Origin: Antedon mediterranea
Taxonomy: Eukaryota; Echinodermata; Crinoidea; Comatulida; Antedonidae
Direction of reading: 5' to 3'
Assembly: GCF_964355755.1 (NCBI RefSeq)
Contig: NC_092674.1
Coordinates: 20,610,001 to 20,674,000 of the forward strand
DNA: 64,000 nt
The position numbers were made by a program, and so were the translations under genes. Position 1 is the first letter of the stretch; the number at the start of each line of letters is the position of its first letter. The notes below the pieces were generated by a model, which did not search any database, was not told the DNA's origin, and worked only from the letters and a program-made list of their open reading frames with translations. Of this stretch, positions 24,320 through 34,500 are shown piece after piece.

Positions 24320-25140
24320 GTTGTAGAATATAACGCAGTTATTCAGCATTCAGTCGTTTCTGTATTTCCACATCTCTGTCTGATTTAGATGAAAGGCAGC
24401 TACCATAGTACGTGAAACGTTATTCAAGGTCTGTCCATCGAATGTGATCATCCGGATCCAATCCAATTGAGTTTTTGATCGGGGTACCCGAGTCTAGGAC
24501 TCTCTCCTATCATCTCCTCTTCCATCCGACACTATTGAGTAAAAAGTGTGATTTATAAAGTACTACTACTCCCTTATTCGTTGTAGTATTGAGCTGGGAT
24601 TTGGCATGAATATACCAGGGAGTTGTATCCTGAATATACTACAGGGACATGTCCTCAAAGCTGTAGAGCCGGAGTTTTAAATTTCAAACCGGATGCAGCC
24701 ATATGACGTCTCGAAGATGGTACCGTGTAGCCAGTAACAACTCCCTGTATAGCCGTACTATTTGGTAGCGAGGTTATTGATGTGTATGTGACGTCACATC
24801 CCGTCTTATGACGTCATTACAGCTTTTGGTGTTGCCCTTTAGTCCAAATGTAGATCAGGTATATGGCGATGCATAATGGAAAGTATTCATTATCAGCTGT
24901 AAATCTTCGGTATTCGCAACAATGGAATTATCATCTGCATATTGCGGCTCTTTTACTGTTAAAATGATTGTGTTCGTTTTGGCGTTCAATTCTGTAACGG
25001 AGATCTATTCCAAGTTGTAGCCTCTGGTTGACAAGACGGAGTATACCGCTGATAAAAATATTGAGAAAAGGCTTTATGACTGATTGAGCCATACAGTATA
25101 CCTTCTTAGTGGCGGAAAATAATTTCTATTGGCAAGTCGT
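24320..25140 (-). pseudogene. Decayed non-LTR retrotransposon reverse transcriptase
   Basis: On the minus strand, across several frames, RT blocks appear in the right order. SPFL-like KPFLNIFISGILRLVNQRL comes first, then the catalytic YADD box (24930-24941) within EPQYADDNSIVANTEDLQL, and further down ITFDGQTLNNV and a diverged YLGS-type block ending SDRDVEIQKRLNAE. This is the RT order of a LINE-type element. Stops and frame changes interrupt every part, so it is dead. Confidence 0.7.
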
Positions 25141-25449
25141 TGCAGCTCTTCTGCTTTATTCAGCCACCATTGAATCTCAATTTATATTTGGTTCTCTTAT
25201 GAGGATTACGCATTTCAAATTGACAAGTTATATAAGATCATTATATTGGGAATCTGCATCAGCATTAGCTATATTTCGTTCCATTTCTTGAAAGGATTTC
25301 CTCACAATTTGTCTTTAATCTTCAAGTACTCTCGCTGTTTGCTGAGTAAGGCAATGTTGTAGTGTTATCTGTTCTTTATTTTATATTTTTGATGTTTTGG
25401 CTGTATCGATAATGACATTACAGATCTTATAATACTACGTGCCCTATAA

Positions 25450-25755
25450 ATTCATGGACGCCATTCGGGCGGAAAAAATACCATAGGTTATTGCGCCTTC
25501 TATTTTGATTTAAAATGTAAATGGTTTAAATGTTGCGGTCCGCCTCGAAGTATCTGTGGTTAACCATCCTGAGGGAAAGGGAAGAAATTATGTAAACAAA
25601 ATAAATAAAAGTTTCTTTTGGATCTGGACACTTTGGATCTGGACATGCTTGTGGTTAGACAACTTCGTTCTTTGACCAAAAAATCGTACGATATTGCTTT
25701 GACACAACTTTATTCCGGTTCAAATTTGTCCGCCGAATGGCGTCCATGGATTACA
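25450..25755. mobile_element. Foldback element with GGACGCCATTC ends
   Basis: CATGGACGCCATTCGGGCGG near 25453 and CCGCCGAATGGCGTCCATGG near 25730 are inverted repeats with one gap. The interior of about 250 bp has no recognisable domain. Confidence 0.6.
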
Positions 25756-26444
25756 AACGTCTCACGCAGTTATCTATCTTGCAATATACAATCGTTGGTC
25801 TTACTAGCCTAGATAGTCTATCATGTACCAGTGTTTTGATCGCGGTTGTTAACACGTTTGGTAACTAAGAATTATTTACACACACGCGCTATATAACTAT
25901 TCATGCCCAACCAAACAACTGCGTATTGCGCGCATGCATGGAATATTGACGCAGTGCTGTTGGTTAGGAACGAATGGTAAACAAAACGCTTTACTTCGGA
26001 GGATGCTATCATTAAAGTTAGTAAGACACTGTCGTAAGTAGTACAGACTAGTCCTAGTAAAATTTAATTTAATTTAGGCCTAAGTATCCTGAAAGGTAAG
26101 TTTGTTAAAAAACATTTATATTATTATATTTTCTTTGATGATGAATAGACCACGTGTAGAAAGTTTAACAAGTCGCTAATTGATACAGATTTCGTAAATC
26201 TATTGAAAATGATAATATAATTCTAGGCCTAACAACAAGGCCTAGGTTATTATGCTGGTCAATCTTTAAAATTCACTTTTTAGTTGAATGTCTAAAACAA
26301 TGCCATAATTATAATTTATAACTTTTGTAAGAACAATGACTTGCTAGGTTTAATATGAATGTATCTGGGTATTGGAAAATATCCAGTACGGCAGAATTAT
26401 TGGTCTAATTTAATTTTGTAATGCTTTCTGAAATGTAATAAAAA

Positions 26445-26660
26445 ATAATGAAGGTATACCATAATAGCGTATAAGACATACAGAATAATTAATGTTCGTA
26501 GACTAGATTTTCATGTTCGACAACACATTAGATTACATTTACACTAAAACGAAATCGTTTTTATTGAGCAAATTAAATTAATATTATTATTATTATACTG
26601 TATAGCTTTTATTAATATAATATACATTATATTATGTTTTTATGTGTCCAAAAAAATGCA
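26445..26660. repeat. Direct repeat pair, right copy
   Basis: Partner of 23405-23715, with the same block order but lacking an internal stretch that the left copy has. Confidence 0.6.
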
Positions 26661-26939
26661 TTTACCATGGTTTATCCTTCTTTGGGGAAGCTGACTAGCC
26701 TACATATTATCTGAATCTAAAGCCTTTATTAATATTCAATATTCAATTCAATTCATCGATATTTTTATTCCATAATCAAAATAATGACATATACAAATAC
26801 AATACAAATAATAAGATAATGGAAAGGGATACAAAATAAGCACAAGTGCTTTAAGCATGTAACCCTAAAAAAAAAAGATCAAACAATTAGTACAAACAAA
26901 AAAGAACAAACCAAAATAACATAATGTGATTTACTTAAC

Positions 26940-28445
26940 TTAAATATTTCTATTGTTATAATATTGCTTTAATCTCTGTTTAAACAAACTTAAAGTGGGG
27001 GATTGTTTTATATAGTCTGTTAAATTATTCCAAATATGTGTTCCTTGGTAGGAAATACATTGCTGTCCGACTTTGGTGCGTTTTAGTTGTGGACAGTAGT
27101 TTGACCTGTTTCTAGTTGAGTAATTATGGAATGAGGCAGATGTACTAAATAAGTTATTAAATGATTCAGGTAATAGATTATGTTTATATTGATACATAAA
27201 TATAGCAGTGTGTTTCGTATAAAGGTCAAACATATTTAATGTTTGGGTCGAAATAAAAAGTGGATGAGAAGGATGCATAAAATGAACATGACAAATATTT
27301 CTAAGTGCTTTTTTCTGGAGAATATGTATACGGTTTAAATTTGTAGCAGAAGTAGCACCCCATACTGTGATAGCATACGTTATTCTAGGTATAAGTGCAT
27401 TGTATACCACCGTTAACAAGATTTTACTTGATAACATAGACTTCACTTTGTTTAAGACACCAATTATTCTAGAAATACTGTTTGCTACCTCATTTACATG
27501 AAAATTAAACGGTAGAGTTTCATCCAGAAATAAGCCTAGAAATTTAACTTTAGTAGCTTTTACTATAAATTCATTTCCCATCCTCAATTCTAGTGAGGTA
27601 GTGTCAGTTGACTTATTTCTAGCCTTAAATATAACATATTTTGATTTGTTTACATTTAGCGTTAATTTGTTAGCAATAAACCAGTCCGAAAGTATAGATA
27701 ACTCCTGGTTCATTGTATCAAAAGCTTGACTAATATCATTGTGACTATAAAACACATTTGTGTCATCTGCATATATAATCATGTCTACATGGTTACATGC
27801 TTGACTAATATCATTAATGAATATAAGAAATAATAATGGACCCAATATGGATCCCTGAGGAACTCCAGTGTTTACTGTCATTTTACTAGATGCAGTATTA
27901 ACAATAAATGTGTATTGTAGTCTTTTTTTAAGATAGTTTGAGAACCAGTTTAGCGGAACTCCTCTTATACCATAAAATCTTAACTTAATCTAATAATATA
28001 TCATGATCGACTGTATCAAACGCTTTTGATAAATCAAGGAAAACTCCTAGTGTGAACTCTTTATTCTCAATAGCGTTTGTGATTTTTTCAATCGATTGTA
28101 TTAAAGCATGATTAGTTGAATGGTGTTGTCTAAACCCATACTGTGTTTTACTCAGTACGTTATATTTTGAGAGGTAACAAATCGTTTGATCATACACAAT
28201 CCTCTCAAATATTTTGGAAAAAAAGGGTGAAATGGAAATAGGCCGATCATTATTAAATTTCTGAGATGACACCATTCTTAAATACCGGGATAACTTTAGC
28301 AATTTTTATATCAGCCGGGACACAGCCCGATGATAATGACGTATTAATAATATGCAATAAAGGTTTTAAAATAAACGGGGAAGCAGATTTTATGAGTTGG
28401 GCACTTATACCATCATGGCCAGGAGAAGTATTCTTTGTGTTTTTA
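26940..28445 (-). pseudogene. LINE reverse transcriptase, frameshifted
   Basis: Reading on the minus strand from 28445: SPGHDGISAQLIK, then RPISISPFFSKIFERIV, YGFRQHHST, and FLDLSKAFDTVDHDILL (the first catalytic Asp), then GVPQGSILGPLLFLIFIND and IIYADDTNVF (the catalytic pair). FLGLFLDETL and a long C-terminal domain ending WNNLTDYIKQSPTLSLFKQR follow. Active-site residues are all present. The frame breaks near 27990, where one extra T separates DILLD from KLRFYGIRGVP, and again near 28262 after VFKNG. It belongs to the CR1/Jockey/L2 group by its motifs. The element is no longer able to make a full protein from this copy. Confidence 0.85.
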
Positions 28446-29939
28446 GTCGCGTGGAAGCGACTCTATAGTTCACTATGTCGGTCGGTCGGTCTGTCTGTCG
28501 GTCTGTCTGTCGGTCCGGTATCACTATGCGTTTTATCGCTTTCTGACCTTATCTTGATATCAGTTTAATCTAGCTAGGTCAATTTTTTCACAGTATATTC
28601 CTCATGGCCAGGAATCAATGTGGTTATGTTTTCACGGTGCGCAATAAAAAATTACGCGGTCTACGCACGATTTAACGAAATCACGTTTGTAATCATATCT
28701 TCACAACCATGAATCACAATTAAATACAATTTGGTACTCATAAATTTCAGGGCATAAATCATCATATGGCAATACAATTACGTGCGTAGCGCATGTAACG
28801 CATGCGTACGCGCGCTTTACATTTTCAAAATTTATTTTCGATGAAATAAGAGTACATTTCAGGCAATTTTAAGCGTTTACAAAATTGCCATGAGTGCACA
28901 TATTTTTGCGCGCGCACTGCGCGTTAAATGTTATTGCGCACTCTTTTTGCCCGATTTCTGTGTTCTTGACTTACTTTTCAACTCGAAATTACGTTATACG
29001 AGCACATCGAAAGTGACAGGCTACGCACGTGTAAATTAAAAAAAATAAATGTTTTTAAACATTTCAACATTTTTAAACATGTTCAGTAATTTCGGTCAGT
29101 ATAGTTCACTATGTCGGTCGGTCGCTCTGTCTGTCTGTCTGTCGGTCTGTTAGTCGCGTGGAAGCGACTCTATAGTTCACTATGTCAGTCGGTCGGTCTG
29201 TCTGTCTGTCGGTCTGTCTGTCGGTCTGTCTGTCTGTCGGTCCGGTATCACTATGCGTTTTATCGCTTTCTGACCTTATCTTGATATCAGTTTAATCTAG
29301 CTAGGTCAATTTTTCACAGTATATTCCTTATGGCCAGGAATCAATGTGGTTATGTTTTCACGGTGCGCAATAAAAAATTACGCGGTCTACGCACGATTTA
29401 ACGAAATCACGTTTGTAATCATATCTTCACAACCATGAATCACAATTAAATAAAATTTGGTACTCATAAATTTCAGGGCATAAATCATCATATGGCAATA
29501 CAATTAAGTGCGTAGCGCATGTAACGCATGCGTACGCGCGCTTAAAATTTTCAAAATTTATTTTCGATGAAATAAGAGTACATTTCAGGCAATTTTAAGC
29601 GTTTACAAAATTGCCATGAGTGCGCATATTTTTGCGCGCGCACTGCGTGTTAAATGTTATTACGCACTCTTTTTGCTCGATTTCTGTTTTCTTGACTTAC
29701 TTTTCAACTCGAAATTACGTTATACGAGCACATCGAAAGTGACAGGCTACGCACGTGTAAATTAAAAAAATATAAATGTTTTTAAACATTTCAACATTTT
29801 TAAACATGTTCAGTAATTTCGGTCAGTATAGTTCACTATGTCGGTCGGTCTGTCTGTCTGTCGGTCTGTCTGTCGGTCTGTCTGTCGGTCTATCGGTCTG
29901 TATGTCGGTCCGGTATCACTATGCATTGTAGCACGCGAC
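28446..29939. mobile_element. 1.5-kb composite element with GTCGCGTG ends and TCGG repeats
   Basis: It begins GTCGCGTGGAAGCGACTCTA and ends GTAGCACGCGAC, giving short terminal inverted repeats GTCGCGTG/CACGCGAC. TTA lies on both sides (28443-28445 and 29940-29942). It consists of two related units of about 0.7 kb, starting at 28446 and 29153; the second start is also preceded by TTA. Each unit has a GGTCTGTC/GGTCGGTC tract followed by a conserved body (CTTTCTGACCTTATCTTGAT, GTGCGTAGCGCATGTAACG). No coding frame is seen. It interrupts the LINE and is therefore younger. A solo end lies at 1750-1861. Confidence 0.8.
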
Positions 29940-29942
29940 TTA

Positions 29943-30399
29943 ATGGCTGTTGGCCTTGTTAATATAGTGGTTAAGTTCATGTTCAGTAACAGGCTTAAAA
30001 AACATTGAAGAGGTAAAATTTCCCTTTAAGAAAGTTCTGTGGGTGATTTGATCATTTTGACATTCATGCCTAAATTTATTATTTAGTTTTTATCTAATAT
30101 TAATAAAAAAAAGAGTTGAATGCATCAGCTTTCTCATCATTATCAGAGAAAGTCTCAGTACCCAATTTTATTTTTGTAGGCAAATTGGTAGTCTTTTTCC
30201 TACCCATTATATCATTTAGGATTGTCCACGTTTTTTTAATATCTTGTTTATTTTGTTCAAACGGGACCATATAATATTCTTTTTTCCGATTTCTAATAGT
30301 AGTGGTTAACTTGTTTCTAAAATGTATGTACGTACTTTTATTAGTAGTGGTGTTATTTTGTTTGTACTTTTTATATAATTTATGTTTTTTAAAGATCAA
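29943..30399 (-). pseudogene. LINE segment upstream of the RT
   Basis: On the minus strand the frame from 30399 reads KKHKLYKKYKQNN, then RKKEYYMVPFEQNKQDIKKTW and MGRKKT, ending NDEKADAFNSFF. These are the usual blocks between endonuclease and RT in CR1/Jockey-type elements. After a stop, FKPVTEHELNHYINKA follows up to the insertion boundary at 29942. It is the same element as 26940-28445. Confidence 0.75.
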
Positions 30400-30420
30400 A
30401 TGATCAATTTAAAAAGAAAT

Positions 30421-31582
30421 CAATGGATGGCAACAAGATCAATAAAGCAGTTTATAGCAACAGATGTAGCTCCTGATAAAATATAAACTATATGCATTAA
30501 ACATTGATAATATTTCGTCATCGGTAAGGCGGACAAACTGACTGTATTATTATGACCTTTTTAAATAGAAAGAACGATTACGTTTACATATTATTTACTA
30601 TTCTAATTACAATATAAATAACGATTGTAAGTCATTGAAAATCAGTGAAATTCCTATTTTATAAATTATAATTAATTTTGTTTACAGGGCCTTTCATAAT
30701 GCTTGGAGTATTATCAATATCCGCAAATAGTTTTTTTGAATAAACAATATAAACGTTATACCTGGGGTCGGATTTATCAAACTTGCTTAGCTCCCCCCCC
30801 CCCCCAAAAAAAAAATAAAAATTATCGTCTTAACTTTGCCTAAAATCCTTGATATTGCATAAGTCGGATTTATATTAATAAACAAAATATTTGCTTAATT
30901 TTTCTCAAATATAAAACAAACAACACCCTCATTCCTTAAGATGAAAAATATCTTCTGATCTTTTCTCATTTCTGCAACAGAAATAAATCTTTTCTGACAT
31001 TTAACGTTCGGAAAAGCTACGCTCGGTTGCTAAGGGTCACTGTCATTGATACGAAAAAATAAATGTTGATGTTAAGTTTAGAGCGAATGATTTTCGTATG
31101 TATTTCCGACGTGCTCTTATCTTTCTCTAAGAATTCGCCCTCTCTTGTTGGGATTAAAAATGAGTAATGACGCCACCATCGCTAAGAGAAAAAAGATTTT
31201 TCGCCATAGGACAACATTTGCTAAGTTAAATTTACCTAAGACAATTGTTCTGCTAATAAGACGGGTTGATAAACAAGCCTAAGTTATTTTCTTAAGCATT
31301 TCTTAAATATTTCAGTTAATATTTATAAATGCCAACCCTAGAGCTAACCTGTTCAATATTGATGCATTAAAGTGTATAATGCACTGTTCTGTTGTTTTGC
31401 TTTAAGCAATGATGGCAACGCTATACATTATTTTGTTATATTATATCCTGTTTTATTTCCAATATAAATAATAAAATAATAAAAAAGTTTTCACTGCTTT
31501 TCTGCTTTATGTAGAAATACCCATGATGATGATAATAGTTGAGTTATTGGTTGTTGAAGAGCCTGGAATGTTCGTAATGCCT
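30421..31582. other. Spacer before the SLC7 cluster
   Basis: No gene. A poly-C run (about 30788-30803) followed by poly-A interrupts repeat R2 copy 1 (30761-31335). Confidence 0.55.
30761..31335 (+). repeat. Repeat family R2, copy 1
   Basis: It starts CCTGGGGTCGGATTTATCAA then ACTTGCTTAGC, and ends near AATATTTATAAATGCC. Other copies are at 46391-47082 (same strand) and about 60800-61400 (reverse). Shared interior blocks include CGTCTTAACTTTGC, TTTCTGCAACA, GCGAATGATTTTCGTAT and CATCGCTAA. The ends form a loose inverted repeat (TTTATCAAA.CTTGCTTA against TAAGCAAATATTGATAAA). No coding frame; probably a non-autonomous DNA transposon. Confidence 0.7.
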
Positions 31583-34500
31583 TTATTCTTCTTTATCTTC
31601 TGGCAGAGAAACAGTCAATATTTGAAAGAATCTAGTTACAAAACCTGAAAAAAGATTCAATTATTTCTAATTCATTTGAACTTACTTATTATTTATTAAG
31701 GCCTTCTTCTAGGATTTTCTAGGATTATCAGTTCTTTGATTTGTTATGGAATGGTGGAGCGTAGACATATCAACGGATTCTAAGACAATATTTACTTATT
31801 CGTTATATTGTGTATGAAACCCTACCGCCATTGTAAATATAAACATGTAAGTCAAGACGAATTACCGTACCAGATATCTTTCCGGCGAGTGCCACTTTGG
31901 TTCTCGGATACACGCCCAATAGATAAGCGGGTATAACAGTCATGGTGAGAGCTAAGCCTACCAATGCATCCATGGGGGCAGATACAGCAGCCAATATAAT
32001 GCCACCAACATACGTAACTAATGCTATTATTGGAAATGCGATAGGAACCTGCAAGAAAGGGAATATCAATGTTATAAATCTGAGAATAAGAAAAATCATT
32101 CATTCATTTACACATGTTTCGGTTCACAGAAATATTGAATATATAGATATGTTAAAATGAACTAGTGCTTTGACAGTAGGCCTTAAACAGTTTTAAAACT
32201 GTTAGACATTATCAAAAGAAAGATTTACATAGTTTAAATAAGTAGTGCAAGACCCCTAAATGATTTAATTATCAGAAGTGACTTATCAATTGTACGTACC
32301 TTGAATGGTTTGTTGATATCCGGTCTGAACCATCTCAAGACAAATATTGTCGATAATGCCAATCCATCACAACAAGTACTAACAAACCCCAGATACGTGA
32401 TTAATGTCCAGATATCGAAAAACAGATAAGCCAGTATCAAAATACACTGTAAATAATAACACATATACCGTATTGTATAATATACAGTATTAACCATCGT
32501 CCTTACATTGTTTACCTGGGATTACAACTAGGTGTAACAAACGACTAAATTATGATTAAAACCCACTTTGTCATCCAAGATTATAAAAAAAAAACAAGGA
32601 TTTATAAAATCAAACATAATTAAAATCAGTTTTAATTAAGTTGTTCACTACCAGGTTCATTGGAAAAAATGAATAAAAACTAGTAATGATTTCACTTAAT
32701 ATTGAAAAAGACAAAAGTTAAACCCCAATTACATTTTTTTTCAGGTAAATAATTTTTGGCAATCCAATTTTATTTTGTCATTATGTGATTATGTGCCATT
32801 AAAATGGTACATTCAACAACAAAAGTTCAATTAGTTATAATAGTATCTGTTTCTACATACACATATTAGGATAGATCCGATTGGTGTCTTGTACTTAATA
32901 CTGACCAGCGCAATTGATTCTGGAAACATTCCGTCCCGAGCAGTTGCATAAAATGATCTAAAATAGTAGTAAGGAATAAGTCAAATCGCACAGCATACAA
33001 GTACAATGCTTTTAGGCCTATATTTTACTGATCTCTAAATTGATCGGGAATACGCGAGCACAAACTGTGTACACGTAAGCTGTTTTAAATTATTTGTGTA
33101 GTGGCTAAGGTGATTGCACAAAATGGTATTTAGACAACGCCACGGTGCCATGATTAAATTTATATTGACTGAAAATGTGTATACAATTTAAAAAAAAAAG
33201 CAACTTTATTACATGAAATGAACCATTGTATCTGGATGTGTATTATCCTTACCTAGGTGCCGACAGGAATCCGGCCATGGGCATCGCTGACAGTGACACT
33301 AAAATAGGTATTATCCAACGAAAAGAACCGAGTGTCTTTTCTGAAAATGTCTGAAATATTTGAAACACCATTTTACCTGTTCAAGTTTAATATATGGTTT
33401 ATCAAAAAGCACAATGGAAAATACAGTGTCAAAAGTGACATTGCTTTTTTACCAAATTGCTGTGATACAATTAAAATTATGTTAAGCTGTCACACAAATG
33501 TACTGATGGGAAGCACACGTAAAACATTTTGATACAGAAAGAAAAAAAACAATATAATTACCACAGCCACAGCATTTGAAGCAAGCATCTCATTGGGAGT
33601 AAGCACAGCAAAATAGGCAACGTTTGCAAATATATAAAGAAAGATTACCATAACAATCGAAATTATGGTAGCTTTTGGAAAATCCCTGAAATAAGAATTT
33701 ACAGATACGATTATAATTTGGTAATTAACACACAATACTGAAATCATAGATATGTTACAGTACCATATTTTTCTTATGATTAACAGTACACAGGCCTTTA
33801 ATTAGAAATGATAGATTTGCTTCTAATCGGCATTTTGGATGCTACTGTGTTCGATGTCGTATATATATATACCCAGGAAGAGAATGTAGATTCTGCCTAA
33901 CACTGTTGAAACAACTAAAATTCAGATTTTGTCATATCTTTTTACTAAAGAGTTGTTATCAAATCCTGTTACCTCTTCAAACTTTCGAATAATATGAATG
34001 TACTAAGATAATTACTGTACCTCTTAGGATTTCTGAATTCTTCTGTCATTGCCATTATATTATCTCTGAAAGAAAAATACAAAAACACGTGACTAATCTT
34101 GGCCAATACCATTTATCTAACGCCATATAAATAACACTGTTAGAAGCATCAATCAAACATAATTATATAAATATGACTATCTGTAGTTCAATGACTGGAT
34201 ACATTGATTTTCATCCTAGACGTGCAACATTTCCAATACGTATATGGGAAATGCTATTAATTAATGCTAATACTATATAAACTATATAAACTTGAAATGG
34301 GGTAACCTGAGTCTTACCCTCCAGCATATGACCAGATTGCAGCGTAATATGCCAAGCCAATTTTTGTCCAATTAACATTTTCAAATGAATTTTCAAAGTT
34401 TCCACTTTGGTCACCTATGAAAAACAGTTTTTAGAATATTACAGGCCTCGTGATAATAGAATGACCGATTGCGTTTACTTTGAGAATTTGTTTATGTGCA

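Larger units (their letters stand above)
25141..26734. other. Intergenic with a foldback element
   Basis: No gene seen. A pair of inverted termini at about 25450-25475 and 25725-25752 is described separately, and the right copy of the 23405/26445 repeat pair lies at its right end. Confidence 0.5.
26735..30420 (-). mobile_element. CR1/Jockey-type LINE, 5'-truncated and interrupted
   Basis: The element reads on the minus strand from about 30420 to a 3' tail of repeated TTGAA near 26740-26755. It covers the linker before the RT, the RT, and the C-terminal region. No endonuclease domain is seen, so it is 5'-truncated. It is split by a 1.5-kb insertion at 28446-29939 and by at least two frame changes. 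Confidence 0.85.

Noticed and set aside
31852-32160. Other frames around 31.9-32.1 kb and 39.7-39.95 kb
   Set aside because: They are shadows of SLC7 exon 9 in copies A and B.
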